DNA of 64,000 nt from Bacteroides_E sp964528875 (GCA_964528875.1 CAZGUI010000002.1:30524-94523); one strand, 5' to 3'; positions 54,402-63,887 are shown, numbered from the stretch's first letter. The notes: generated by a model not told the origin, from the letters alone. A program made the numbers and translations.

Positions 54402-54698
54402 TTACATAAACTCTTTTAGTTTAGCCTCTAATTCACTGGCTTGCATCACTCCTGAATGTCTCCATAGGCTTTCTCCTTCTTTGAATATCATAAGTGTGGG
54501 TACCATTTGAATTTTATACTCTTGAGCTAAATCTTGGTTATTATCAACATCTATTTTAATGATTCGCACCTTATCACCTATGCTACTCTTCAGCTCCTCT
54601 AAAATGGGTAGCATCACCTGACAAGGGCCACACCATGTGGCAAAAAAATCGACTAAAACAGGCTGTTCTGACTTTATTACATCTATAAATTTTTCCAT
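54402..54698 (-). CDS. trxA: Thioredoxin
   Basis: This is a 98-residue cytosolic thioredoxin with FFATWCGPCQVMLPIL (active Cys pair at about 22 and 25) and the cis-Pro segment QMVPTLMIF. It is slightly shorter than E. coli thioredoxin at the N-terminus, as usual in Bacteroidota. It reduces protein disulfides using electrons from thioredoxin reductase. It is the first gene of the pair with the exported form, 1 bp apart. Confidence 0.92.
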   Translation of the reverse strand: MEKFIDVIKSEQPVLVDFFATWCGPCQVMLPILEELKSSIGDKVRIIKIDVDNNQDLAQEYKIQMVPTLMIFKEGESLWRHSGVMQASELEAKLKEFM

Positions 54699-54801
54699 TA
54701 TTATCTCCTTTATTTTTGTTTCTAAATAGATTTTTCCGAGCCAATGCTCTTCTAAATAACAGAAAAAAAATAAAAAGGTTCACTCTTTCTTTTTATGTAA
54801 C

Positions 54802-56973
54802 TTAATGAACCAAAGACAATTCATCCAATAAATAAGTCGCTCCGGCAAATTTATCCAGAACAAATAACACGTAGCGAATATCCACACACACGGCACGTTG
54901 CAAGTCAGGTTGGAAAGCAATATCTCCAGTTAACCCTTCATAGTTACGATCAAAGCCTACCCCTATCAACTCCCCTTTAGCATTGAATACGGGACTTCCC
55001 GAGTTTCCACCTGTATTGTCAGTGTTAATGATGAAACATACCGGTAATTCTCCTTTAGCATTGGTATAAGCACCATAATCTTTTGTTTCATAAAGCTCTT
55101 TTAAGCGTGTAGGAACTATAAAATCACGACTATCGGGGTCTTCTTTCTCCATGACACCATCCAATGTGGTATAGTAGTTATAAGTAACACCATCAGCGGG
55201 ATGATAGGGTAAAACACTACCATACGTTAAACGTAATGTTAAGTTTGCATCGGGATAAATGGGCTCACCTTGATTCTTTTTCATTGCCATAATTCCCCCT
55301 ACCCAAGTTTTATGAGCTATATTATAATTTTTATTAGGCTGAGCTAGTAGACTAGTTAGGTCAGCTCTTTTATCCAAAGCCATTTTTTCCAGTTGGTAAA
55401 TGGGATCATTGTTTATAGCCTCTAAAGTAGGATTAGCTAAGAAAGCATTCCATTTGTCAGAAGTGCCAAAAATGGATTGATCAAAACAATAATCCATATA
55501 CTTCTTAATACTACCATCAAAATCAGCAGCTATAAGATTGAACACCTCTACTTGTTGACTTTCTGCAACCTCTTTTTGATATACTGAAAGCATAGCCTCT
55601 CCAATTTTCTTTTCAACTTCAGGATATGCGTTTTGATACTTAAAGTATTTATCGCCTTCTTTTTTCAAAGAACCGATTGCATGATTAATAGCATCTTGGT
55701 CTTTATTTTCCAAAGATTTCTTTAAGGATTTTAAAGACGGTATTTTCAGAAACTCCATTCCCCGGAGTAAAGTTTCATCTAATAATAGTTGATGTAACAA
55801 AGGCTCTCTTCGGTGTGAAACAATGGAACGAATGGTGTCAAAAGCTATTTGATAACTTTCACTGCCCTGCTTCTTACCCCAATTTAAAAGTTGTTTTTGT
55901 TGTTCAGCTTTCGTTTCAACTACTTTTAATCGTTTTAACCCGGCATTCATACCTATTGCATTTTTCCAATAGTTAGCCGCCCCTGCATATATACTGGCAT
56001 AATGAATACGCACTGCAGCACTCTTATTCATTTCCTCATTCATCTTCTCTAGTCGAACATCTCTTACTTTATGACGCACTGTATTCGTGGTTTCCATACG
56101 CTCAGTAACCTCATCAGCAATCATATAACGCCAATTAGAACCGGGAAAACCCATCAGAAAAACAAAGTCACCTTCATTATATCCCGATACATTTATTTTA
56201 AGAGGTTGTTTTACTTTTAAGGGTACATTATCTGCAGAATAATCTGCAGGATTACCTTTCTTATCGGCATAAATCCTAAATAGAGAGAAGTCGCCCGTAT
56301 GACGAGGCCACATCCAGTTATCAGCATCCGAACCATATTTACCAATGGAAGATGGAGGTGCTCCTACTAAACGAATATCTTTATACGTTTTTTTTACAAA
56401 CAAGTAATACTTATTACCCCCATAGAAAGGTTTTAACTCCAAGTGAAGAAAAGAAGAAGTTTTAATTTTCTTTTTAATAGCTAAACGGGAAGCCACTTTT
56501 TTCAGATAGCTCGGTGACAAATAATTCAGCCCCTTTGGATCATCATCAATTTTCAATTGTTCCAACACATAATCGGTCACATCGTAAATAGAAGAAATAA
56601 AAGTAATGGTCAACCCTTTACAAGATAATTCTTCAGCTTTATTTTTTGCCCAATAGCCATCTGTCAGGTAATCGTTCTCTACGCTACTCAGTTTTTGTAT
56701 ATTACCATAACCACAATGGTGATTCGTTAAAACCAACCCTGATTTAGAGATCACTTCGCCAGTACATCCTCCTCCAAATTGAACTACTGCATCTTTAAGG
56801 GAAGTTTTCTTTGTGTTATAAATTTTATCTACAGGTATGTTTAACCCCATTTCTTTCATTATAAGCTCATTTTGTTGCTTCAGGTCGGGCAATAACCACA
56901 TCCCCTCATCGGCCAACAACTTTGTTGTAATGAAACAAAACAGAAAACAAACCCATTGAATTTTAAATCTCAT
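54802..56973 (-). CDS. S46 dipeptidyl-peptidase, DPP11-like (Asp/Glu-preferring)
   Basis: This 723-residue periplasmic serine peptidase has a signal peptide (mature N-terminus near ADEGMWLL), chymotrypsin-like catalytic His in LTNHHCGYG (about 82-90), DNWMWPRHTGDFSLFRIYAD, and the nucleophile in GGNSGSPV. Eighteen residues after the nucleophile Ser stands Arg (GFDRN); in the S46 family Arg at this place marks DPP11, specific for Asp/Glu at P1, while Gly marks DPP7. It releases dipeptides from peptide N-termini for uptake. It is paired with a DPP7-like paralogue upstream. Confidence 0.9.
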   Translation of the reverse strand: MRFKIQWVCFLFCFITTKLLADEGMWLLPDLKQQNELIMKEMGLNIPVDKIYNTKKTSLKDAVVQFGGGCTGEVISKSGLVLTNHHCGYGNIQKLSSVENDYLTDGYWAKNKAEELSCKGLTITFISSIYDVTDYVLEQLKIDDDPKGLNYLSPSYLKKVASRLAIKKKIKTSSFLHLELKPFYGGNKYYLFVKKTYKDIRLVGAPPSSIGKYGSDADNWMWPRHTGDFSLFRIYADKKGNPADYSADNVPLKVKQPLKINVSGYNEGDFVFLMGFPGSNWRYMIADEVTERMETTNTVRHKVRDVRLEKMNEEMNKSAAVRIHYASIYAGAANYWKNAIGMNAGLKRLKVVETKAEQQKQLLNWGKKQGSESYQIAFDTIRSIVSHRREPLLHQLLLDETLLRGMEFLKIPSLKSLKKSLENKDQDAINHAIGSLKKEGDKYFKYQNAYPEVEKKIGEAMLSVYQKEVAESQQVEVFNLIAADFDGSIKKYMDYCFDQSIFGTSDKWNAFLANPTLEAINNDPIYQLEKMALDKRADLTSLLAQPNKNYNIAHKTWVGGIMAMKKNQGEPIYPDANLTLRLTYGSVLPYHPADGVTYNYYTTLDGVMEKEDPDSRDFIVPTRLKELYETKDYGAYTNAKGELPVCFIINTDNTGGNSGSPVFNAKGELIGVGFDRNYEGLTGDIAFQPDLQRAVCVDIRYVLFVLDKFAGATYLLDELSLVH

Positions 56974-57008
56974 AGTATTTTATATTTTTAGTTTATGTGA
57001 ATAAAACA

Positions 57009-57042
57009 GAAAAACCTATGTAAGACAATGTACTTAATAGGC
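57009..57042 (-). terminator. Terminator between the two S46 peptidase genes
   Basis: On the minus strand CCTAT-TAAG pairs with CTTA-ATAGG with one mismatch and is followed by TTTTTC. It would separate the transcripts of the two paralogues. Confidence 0.55.
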
Positions 57043-57061
57043 TTCTCACTTTTGCATTTCA

Positions 57062-59227
57062 TTATTCTACAATAGTCATTTCATCTAACAAATAACCACA
57101 ACCACCCAATTTGTCCAAAATGAATAACACATAACGGATATCCACATTGATACAACGTTGTAAATTATCATCAAAAACCAAATCACCACTCAGAGATTCC
57201 CAATTCCCATCGAATGCAGAACCTATTAAATGACCTTTAGCATTTAGAACCGGACTACCGGAATTCCCTCCTGTAATATCGTTAGTAGTTAGGAAACAAA
57301 CAGGTAAATCACCATTATCCATAGCATATCGACCAAAATCGCGATTCAAAATCAGATCCTTTAACTCAGAAGGTACATTAAATTCTCTATTTTCCGGGTT
57401 TTCTTTTTCTAATATACCATCTGTTGTAGTATAATAGCGATAATGAATACCATCGCGAGGAGAATAAGATTTTACTTTACCATAAGTTAAACGAATGGTA
57501 AAATTAGCATCGGGATATGAAGGTACAGGAAGCTTCATTTCTGTTAATCCACGAATATAAGTTTTATGCAATACATTTAACTCATCTTTTAAAGGTTGTA
57601 AAGCATCTCGTAGCTCTTCATATTTATCTACGATAGAGGTAAAGAAAATAAAATTCAAATCACTTTTTAGAGTTTCTACACTAGGATTATCTAGAAAATT
57701 ATTCAGATTATTTTCAGAAGCAAAAATAGAAGAATCATACATTGAGTCAACAAAAGCCTCATAATTATTATCAAAGTTATCTTTTATAAAATTATAAATG
57801 CTTGGTCTGTTCTCCCCATCAACCATTTCGGCATAAAGAGGAAAAATCGATTGAGCTACTTTACGATCCACCTTATGATCATAATCTTTGTTGTGAATTC
57901 TATTGTAAAAAGCCGTAAACTCTTTCTTTTGTACCTCTATCTTCTCTGTATCTTTTTCTTCAATAGCCTCTTTCATCAAACGAAACAATCGAAGAGAAGA
58001 AGAGAACTCTATTGCAGCTAAGAATGACTCTGAAAGTGCAGTCATTTGATAAGTCAACGGAGATGTTTTAGCTACCAATCCGTTAATTTCTGCAACTACA
58101 TTCATATATGGGATGTTATGTTGCTCTTTTGCAAAACCGGCAAATTGAATCTCTTGTTCAGTTTTTTGCCCTAAAACATCATTGTCTATAATAGCTTTAT
58201 TCATGCCTATGGAGTTCTTCCAGTAATTGGATGAACCGGCAAATTTATTGGCGTATTGGATTCTTATTTTATCACTCTGATCCATTGCTTCGCGCAATAA
58301 AGCTAAACGCTCCTCACGTACTTGAATACGGGGTTTATTAATAGACTCCATCCGCTCCTTAACTTCCGAAACGGTAAGGTAACGACTAGTACTACCGGGA
58401 AATCCCATGATCATGGCATAATCTTCCTCTTCCACTCCTTTCAATGAAATAGATAGATATTTCTCACACTGTAGTGGTTTGTTATTAACACTAAATTCAG
58501 CCGGTTCTCCTTGGTCATCAGCATAGATTCTAAACATAGAAAAATCACCGGTATGACGAGGCCACATCCAATTGTCTGTTTCACCACCAAATTTTCCAAT
58601 GGCAGAAGGAGGCGCTGCAACCATTCGCACATCGCTATAAACCTTTTTATAAATCATATAGTACTTATTTCCTGCATAAAAAGGCAACAGTTGAGGTTTT
58701 ATTCCTTTCTTTTCATAAAGATCACTCTCTTTATAGATTTCTTCAGCTTTTTTATTTAAGAATGAATGTGTAAACGATTCGTAAATCGTAATTTCTTCAC
58801 TATCAATTAATCCTTGAATTAATGAAGTTACATCTTCAATACGATGTACAAAAGTAAAATTCAACCCGGGAGTAGGTAACTCTTCAGCACGATTTTTAGC
58901 CCAAAAGCCGTGAGTTAAATAATCATTTTCAACCGAACTGTGTTGTTGAATAAAACTATATCCACAATGGTGATTAGTAAGGATTAACCCCTCTGATGAA
59001 ATTACTTCACCTGTACATCCTCCACCAAAAATTCCAACTGCATCTTTTAAAGAAACTCCATTGGGATTATATACATCTAAGGCCTCTAACTCCAAGCCTT
59101 GTTTTTTCATTAATTCAATTGCATTTTGTTCCTCTAACAACTGCAATAACCACATTCCCTCATCAGCTTTAGCTATTTGGTAACAAAAAGCTAAAACGAG
59201 CAAAGCAATAATTCTAAATTTGTTCAT
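57062..59227 (-). CDS. S46 dipeptidyl-peptidase, DPP7-like
   Basis: This 721-residue paralogue of the gene at 54802 has a signal peptide (mature N-terminus ADEGMWLL), LTNHHCGYS, DNWMWPRHTGDFSMFRIYAD and GGNSGSPV. The residue 18 positions after the nucleophile Ser is Gly (AFDGN), as in DPP7, which prefers hydrophobic P1 residues. The two enzymes together would cover acidic and hydrophobic dipeptide ends, the asaccharolytic type of peptide use known from Porphyromonas. Specificity is inferred from this one residue. Confidence 0.9.
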   Translation of the reverse strand: MNKFRIIALLVLAFCYQIAKADEGMWLLQLLEEQNAIELMKKQGLELEALDVYNPNGVSLKDAVGIFGGGCTGEVISSEGLILTNHHCGYSFIQQHSSVENDYLTHGFWAKNRAEELPTPGLNFTFVHRIEDVTSLIQGLIDSEEITIYESFTHSFLNKKAEEIYKESDLYEKKGIKPQLLPFYAGNKYYMIYKKVYSDVRMVAAPPSAIGKFGGETDNWMWPRHTGDFSMFRIYADDQGEPAEFSVNNKPLQCEKYLSISLKGVEEEDYAMIMGFPGSTSRYLTVSEVKERMESINKPRIQVREERLALLREAMDQSDKIRIQYANKFAGSSNYWKNSIGMNKAIIDNDVLGQKTEQEIQFAGFAKEQHNIPYMNVVAEINGLVAKTSPLTYQMTALSESFLAAIEFSSSLRLFRLMKEAIEEKDTEKIEVQKKEFTAFYNRIHNKDYDHKVDRKVAQSIFPLYAEMVDGENRPSIYNFIKDNFDNNYEAFVDSMYDSSIFASENNLNNFLDNPSVETLKSDLNFIFFTSIVDKYEELRDALQPLKDELNVLHKTYIRGLTEMKLPVPSYPDANFTIRLTYGKVKSYSPRDGIHYRYYTTTDGILEKENPENREFNVPSELKDLILNRDFGRYAMDNGDLPVCFLTTNDITGGNSGSPVLNAKGHLIGSAFDGNWESLSGDLVFDDNLQRCINVDIRYVLFILDKLGGCGYLLDEMTIVE

Positions 59228-59466
59228 ATGAATTTGTTCTTATTTAATTTATTTTAATATTCTAAAGTATTAATAAACAATAAAAATCTAATGTTTATAG
59301 AAAATATGACTATAATTAAAGTCATTTATAAACACTTAGATTGCGAAATTAAATAATCTTAATGGTATATTCCCCATTCTAACCACTTTATAAATGTTTT
59401 TTATAAAATGAATGTAGTTATAGTATAATAAAATCTAACAAATTGCTATAATATCAGTTTGCTGCT

Positions 59467-59474
59467 TAATTTTG
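59467..59474 (+). promoter_or_regulatory. -7 box upstream of the DUF4369 gene
   Basis: TAATTTTG fits TAnnTTTG; a TTG about 23 bp upstream is a weak -33. It rules out the in-frame start at 59459. Confidence 0.5.
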
Positions 59475-59500
59475 TAATGAAATCAATATTGGATTACTAT

Positions 59501-60235
59501 ATGAAACAAATATTTTACATACTCTTAATTCTAACCCTAACCACTTCTTGTAAGCAACGCTATGAAATTAAAGGTAATGCAACACTTATAGGCTTAGAAG
59601 GGAAAAAACTCTTCTTACGTACCTTGCAAAAGAATCAATGGGTTAACATAGACTCTACTGACATAGTGCATTGTGAGTTTATGATGAAAGGGAATGTAGA
59701 CTCCACTGTAATGGCGGCCTTGTTTTTAGATAATCAAAATATTATGCCCATAGTGCTTGAGAAAGGAAATATAAAAGTCAATATTGATCATAGTGAAATT
59801 ACTGCATACGGAACAATGCTAAATAATGCATTGTATGAGTATATCTATAGAAAAAATGAGATTGAGTTAGAATATGAGGAGTTGAATAAAAACCGTGCGC
59901 TAAGAATATTCGAAGGACGTCGCACTAGAAGCTCACAACGAGATTTAATGGATCAATTCGACCGATTGGAGTTAAAAATGCAACGACTCACAGACTCTTT
60001 TATTCAACGCAACTATGACAACGTATTAGGCCCTAATTTGTTTATGATGAGTTATGGAAACACAAACTATCCACTATTAACTCCTGAGATTAAAGAAATT
60101 ATGGAAAAAGCACCGGAAAGGTTTAAAAACAACTATCACGTGAAATACTTTATTTCAAAAGCTCGTGAAAATATGCGTCGTCAAAACCAAAAAAATAGTC
60201 CCTTGAGCATTGAACATAATGCTTTGTGGCAATAA
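59501..60235 (+). CDS. DUF4369 lipoprotein
   Basis: The protein is 244 residues from the ATG at 59501 (MKQIFYILL), with the lipoprotein signal ending in TTSC. Residues about 20-120 match DUF4369 (YEIKGNATLIGLEGKKLFLRT, VDSTVMAALFLDN, IMPIVLEKGNIKV), a beta-rich domain that often precedes thioredoxin-like domains in Bacteroidota. Here the thioredoxin part is absent and a charged helical tail follows. Earlier in-frame ATGs (59477, for example) would place a promoter box inside the gene or bury the signal peptide. Function is unknown. Confidence 0.78.
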   Translation: MKQIFYILLILTLTTSCKQRYEIKGNATLIGLEGKKLFLRTLQKNQWVNIDSTDIVHCEFMMKGNVDSTVMAALFLDNQNIMPIVLEKGNIKVNIDHSEITAYGTMLNNALYEYIYRKNEIELEYEELNKNRALRIFEGRRTRSSQRDLMDQFDRLELKMQRLTDSFIQRNYDNVLGPNLFMMSYGNTNYPLLTPEIKEIMEKAPERFKNNYHVKYFISKARENMRRQNQKNSPLSIEHNALWQ

Positions 60236-60340
60236 CAATCAACACATTCTTTCGCATTGTAAAGTATCCAAACTAAAAGATTGCTATTGCATACCCTTCA
60301 GTTATCTTCCTCTCAGCACCTATAACTTATAGAAATAAAC

Positions 60341-60348
60341 TACATTTG
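60341..60348 (+). promoter_or_regulatory. -7 box upstream of the antiporter gene
   Basis: TACATTTG matches TAnnTTTG, 23 bp before the start codon; no clear -33 box. Confidence 0.45.
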
Positions 60349-60370
60349 TTCTTCAATAGAGATCTAACGA

Positions 60371-61660
60371 ATGAGAGAACAGAAAAAAACAAAGGGGTGG
60401 ATTGCTTTAAGTCCATTATTCCTATTCTTAATTCTTTACCTAGGCTTATCGCTTTTAGTAAACGACTTTTATAAAGTTCCTATTACTATTGCTTTCTTAT
60501 TCTCTGTGTGCTATGCCATTGCTATAACTAAAGGTATAAACTTTGAGAAAAGAATCGCTGTATTCAGTCAAGGTGCTAGTCACCCAAACATTTTATTAAT
60601 GATTTGGATCTTTGTTTTAGCAGGAGCTTTTGCAGAAGGAGCAAAAGCAATGGGAGCCATTGACGCAACAGTAAACCTAACCCTTTTCCTACTCCCTGAC
60701 CAACTCATCTTATCGGGAATCTTTATAGCCGCTTGTTTTGTGTCGTTATCTATTGGAACAAGTGTAGGAACCATTGTAGCTCTTACTCCGGTAGCCATTG
60801 GATTAGCGAATAAACTAGGAATTGATGTGGCGTATATGACAGCTATAGTAGTAGGAGGTTCATTTTTTGGTGACAACCTCTCATTCATATCCGACACAAC
60901 CATTGCTTCTACTAAAAGTCAAGGTTGTGTAATGCGAGATAAATTCAGAGTAAATGCACAGATTGCTATTCCGGCAGCATTGGTCGTATTATTCATTTAT
61001 CTGTTTAGTGGTAGTTCTGTAGAAACTCCCTTAGAGTTAGCTCCTATTGCATGGGTGAAAATAATTCCTTATATCATTGTACTTGTAACCGCCATATTGG
61101 GAGTTCATGTAATGATTGTTTTAATATTAGGGATCTGTTCGTCAGGCATTATTGGATTAGCCTATCAAGATATAACATTCTTTGAGTGGATGGGTGCTAT
61201 GAGCAAAGGTATTTTGGGTATGAGTGAATTAATCATAGTAACTCTATTAGCCGGTGGTTTATTGGAACTAATAAAATTTAATGGAGGGATAGAGTTTATT
61301 ATTCAAAAACTGACCTCGAACGTAAAAAGCAAAAGAGGGGCAGAATTAAGTATTGCTACATTAGTATCCATGGCTAATGTGTGCACAGCAAATAATACTA
61401 TAGCTATTATAACTGTAGGATCAATAGCCAAGGAAATTGCGACTAAATTTCATTTAGACAAACGTAAAGTAGCTAGTTTACTTGACACCTTTTCTTGTTT
61501 TGTACAAGGAATTCTTCCCTATGGAGCACAACTTTTAATGGCTGCTGGGCTAGCAAACCTCTCTCCTATTACTATAATTGGCAAACTGTATTACCCCTTT
61601 ACTTTAGGAATCTTTGCTTTCTTAGCTATTCTCTTTAGATACCCTAAAAGGTACTCTTAA
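60371..61660 (+). CDS. NhaC-family Na+/H+ antiporter-type transporter
   Basis: This 429-residue inner-membrane protein has about eleven helices. The NhaC family look is given by ISIGTSVGTIVALTPVAIGLA (about 137-157), GGSFFGDNLSFISDTTIAST (about 171-190) and the second-half NVCTANNTIAIITVGSIAKEI. These proteins exchange Na+ for H+, or in some members carry amino or organic acids, so the substrate is not certain. It is a single gene with a -7-type box at 60341. Confidence 0.82.
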   Translation: MREQKKTKGWIALSPLFLFLILYLGLSLLVNDFYKVPITIAFLFSVCYAIAITKGINFEKRIAVFSQGASHPNILLMIWIFVLAGAFAEGAKAMGAIDATVNLTLFLLPDQLILSGIFIAACFVSLSIGTSVGTIVALTPVAIGLANKLGIDVAYMTAIVVGGSFFGDNLSFISDTTIASTKSQGCVMRDKFRVNAQIAIPAALVVLFIYLFSGSSVETPLELAPIAWVKIIPYIIVLVTAILGVHVMIVLILGICSSGIIGLAYQDITFFEWMGAMSKGILGMSELIIVTLLAGGLLELIKFNGGIEFIIQKLTSNVKSKRGAELSIATLVSMANVCTANNTIAIITVGSIAKEIATKFHLDKRKVASLLDTFSCFVQGILPYGAQLLMAAGLANLSPITIIGKLYYPFTLGIFAFLAILFRYPKRYS

Positions 61661-61723
61661 CATCCCTTGAAAATACAATTGCGTATAAATGAGAATATTT
61701 AGGTAAGGAAAAAAGGATAAATG

Positions 61724-61755
61724 TTTGTCTATCAAAAACAAATGAAGTAAATTTG
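61724..61755 (+). promoter_or_regulatory. Promoter of rpsP
   Basis: TTTG (61724-61727) and TAAATTTG (61748-61755) with a 20-bp spacer are a perfect Bacteroides-type match. Confidence 0.8.
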
Positions 61756-61812
61756 CCGCGCTATTACGAGTTAATAGCATAATTCAAATCATTAATTTAA
61801 AGATTTTATTAA

Positions 61813-62379
61813 ATGGCAACAAGAATCAGATTGCAAAGAAGAGGTCGTAAAAACTATGCTTTTTATTCCATAGTTATTGCAGATCAAAGAGCACCACGAG
61901 ATGGTAAATTTATTGAGAAAATTGGTACTTATAATCCAAATACCAAACCTGCTACGATAGATTTGAATTTCGACCGTGCTTTAGAGTGGCTACTTAAAGG
62001 AGCACAACCTTCAGATACTGTTCGCAGTATTCTTTCTCGTCAAGGAGTATATATGAAGAAACACCTTTTAGGTGGAGTAGCTAAAGGTGCTTTTGACGAA
62101 GCTACAGCTGAAGCTAAATTCGAAGAGTGGGTAAAAAACAAACAAACAGGTTTAGAAACCATTCAAAAAGCTGAAAAAGAAGAAGCAGCTAAAGCTGCTA
62201 AAGAACGCTTAGAAGCTGAGAAAAAAATAAACGAAGAAAAAGCTGCTGCTATTGCAGAAAAGAAAGCTGAAGAACTTGCTGCTACTCAAGCTAAAGAAGC
62301 GGTAGAAGAAGCTCCTGCTGCTGAAGAGGCTGCTGAGGAAGTAACTACAGAAGAAGCTGAAGCTCCAAAAGCTGAGTAA
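61813..62379 (+). CDS. rpsP: 30S ribosomal protein S16 with C-terminal extension
   Basis: S16 helps assemble the small subunit near the 5' domain of 16S rRNA. Residues 1-85 are the conserved S16 body (ATRIRLQRRGRKNYAFYSIV, DGKFIEKIGTYNPNT, SDTVRSILSRQGV). Then follows a long Lys/Ala/Glu-rich helical tail to residue 188, about twice the usual length of S16 in E. coli; such tails are common in Bacteroidota. It stands alone with a strong promoter and terminator. Confidence 0.95.
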   Translation: MATRIRLQRRGRKNYAFYSIVIADQRAPRDGKFIEKIGTYNPNTKPATIDLNFDRALEWLLKGAQPSDTVRSILSRQGVYMKKHLLGGVAKGAFDEATAEAKFEEWVKNKQTGLETIQKAEKEEAAKAAKERLEAEKKINEEKAAAIAEKKAEELAATQAKEAVEEAPAAEEAAEEVTTEEAEAPKAE

Positions 62380-62417
62380 TTCTCGGATTTTTCTTTTATT
62401 TAGAAATAAGAAATTAA

Positions 62418-62450
62418 TAGGGGTGTCTTTTTTAAGACACCCCTATTTTT
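62418..62450 (+). terminator. Terminator of rpsP
   Basis: TAGGGGTGTCTT pairs with AAGACACCCCTA, followed by TTTTT. Confidence 0.9.
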
Positions 62451-62530
62451 ATGCATTAAATTCAATAAAAAAACACCTACTTTTCATTCTTTTCACACCT
62501 CGCTTCCAAGTCTTGTAGATGGGGTATTTA

Positions 62531-62611
62531 TCGGTCTAGGACCGAAGGCCTGTCGGTCTAGGACTGAAGGGTGCTCGGTCTAGGACCGAAGGGTCTTGGG
62601 TCTAAGACCTA
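62531..62611. repeat. 81-bp palindromic repeat element, copy 3
   Basis: Units start at 62531, 62553, 62575 and 62597, again four in number with an exact 22-bp period. The last unit (TGGGTCTAAGACCTA) has changed ends but still pairs. The element lies after the rpsP terminator, before a convergent gene. Confidence 0.9.
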
Positions 62612-62705
62612 TTAAATGCTAGGCTAATTATTTTAGTTTTACAAACTAAAAAACAATAAAAAACCGTATCAATAGAAATGATCTTACACTAGTAGGTGAC
62701 AAGGA

Positions 62706-63284
62706 TTAATTTTGTTTATCAATGCAAACTTCAGTAGTACCATCCGATTTCTTCACTAAACGAACATACCTTCTCATTACAAGATTCCTATTATCATAGA
62801 CTTCTACACCATTTACTTTCCAAGAGATAATTCTGGAATAATAGTCTCCATCTTCTTTGTGACCCTGATATTGGAAAGTTAAATCCATCTTATCTGCAAC
62901 ACCCTTATAATATACATAGAATGTAAAATCACTTTGACGAGAGTCTCCAAAAGCAATAGTGAAAAACTCATGTAAACCTTTATGTTCATTGTATACCACG
63001 CTGTTATAATCGTCATTATAACTATACTCTTTATATAATGACTCTATAACCGGTTGAGAATTCAGCTTTACTAAACTGCTAACCGGTAGTGTACTATAGT
63101 CTTTTGGATCAATTAAATCATTGCCATCTTCGTCAACATAAAAAAATCTCAAAAAGTTACCGGTATGAAATGGAGCACCATCAGGCATTTTATCATACCA
63201 TTTATCACTATCTTCATTACAACCAACTAAGCAGAATGCTCCAAAGAATAATACGAATATCTCAAATAATAATTTATTTTTCAT
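62706..63284 (-). CDS. Lipoprotein of unknown function
   Basis: This 192-residue lipoprotein (signal ending in LVGC, Cys22) has a beta-rich body with many aromatic residues. I recognise no family; the pattern (ASP/ASN-rich start, FFYVDEDGNDLIDPKDY) resembles small Bacteroidota surface lipoproteins next to BACON proteins. It lies in the same direction as the BACON gene, with a 162-bp gap. Confidence 0.65.
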   Translation of the reverse strand: MKNKLLFEIFVLFFGAFCLVGCNEDSDKWYDKMPDGAPFHTGNFLRFFYVDEDGNDLIDPKDYSTLPVSSLVKLNSQPVIESLYKEYSYNDDYNSVVYNEHKGLHEFFTIAFGDSRQSDFTFYVYYKGVADKMDLTFQYQGHKEDGDYYSRIISWKVNGVEVYDNRNLVMRRYVRLVKKSDGTTEVCIDKQN

Positions 63285-63446
63285 AGCTTGTTTTTTTATG
63301 TAAATACACGGATAAAATAAGTTTCATAGGGAATAATTCTGAACTATACTGTCTTAAATTCCTACTATAAAAATAAGCAATAGAAATCAAATAATACAGA
63401 GTAATTACTCTTAAAAGTAGCGTTAATTGTCCCTATTTATATACTA

Positions 63447-63809
63447 TTACTCTCGTTTCAATACTACTTGTTTATGTACATTACCAGACTTGACAACAAG
63501 CACCACCTGATTGATTGCAGATTCTCCTTTTGCTTCAATCGTTATTTTTGCATTGCCTTCTCCAACTACTGGTGTAATGGTATACCACTCTGTACTTCCT
63601 GTATTAGGGCCAAAAGCCAGTTGTAAACCCTTACTATTGATTGACCATTCACTGTTTGCTATAATATTAAACTCCACTTGGCGGTTATCAACAGAAAGAA
63701 CAACCTCTGGCTTATCAACTTCTAATTTCATAGTATTATTATCAGAGCAATTTGCAAAACTGAGAATAAAGGCTCCTAGAAATAAGAAAATTCGAACAAA
63801 TTTATTCAT
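63447..63809 (-). CDS. BACON-domain lipoprotein
   Basis: This 120-residue lipoprotein (signal ending in SFANC, Cys21) has a single BACON-like immunoglobulin fold: VVLSVDNRQVEFNIIANSEWSI, then WYTITPVVGEGNAKITIEAK and VVLVVKSGNVHKQVVLKRE. BACON domains occur in Bacteroidota surface proteins and are proposed to bind carbohydrate or mucin or to act as spacers. A stand-alone domain with no enzyme attached is short for the group. It is probably linked with the lipoprotein gene downstream. Confidence 0.75.
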   Translation of the reverse strand: MNKFVRIFLFLGAFILSFANCSDNNTMKLEVDKPEVVLSVDNRQVEFNIIANSEWSINSKGLQLAFGPNTGSTEWYTITPVVGEGNAKITIEAKGESAINQVVLVVKSGNVHKQVVLKRE

Positions 63810-63887
63810 ACCTTTAATTTTAAATATTAAATGTCGTTTTTTGATTTCTCATTCACGAAAATATTCAATTATATTCATATTCTACAG

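Noticed and set aside
58783..58790. AAATCGTA box
   Set aside because: It lies inside the coding region of the DPP7-like gene and has no second box at 19 or 32 bp, so it is taken as chance.
60580..60903. 107-codon open frame on the minus strand inside the antiporter gene
   Set aside because: It is a shadow of a well-supported transporter gene with clear family motifs and has no family look of its own.
61813..62379. The S16 tail as a fusion with another protein
   Set aside because: It is a low-complexity Lys/Ala/Glu helix without domain features, and such tails are common in this phylum.
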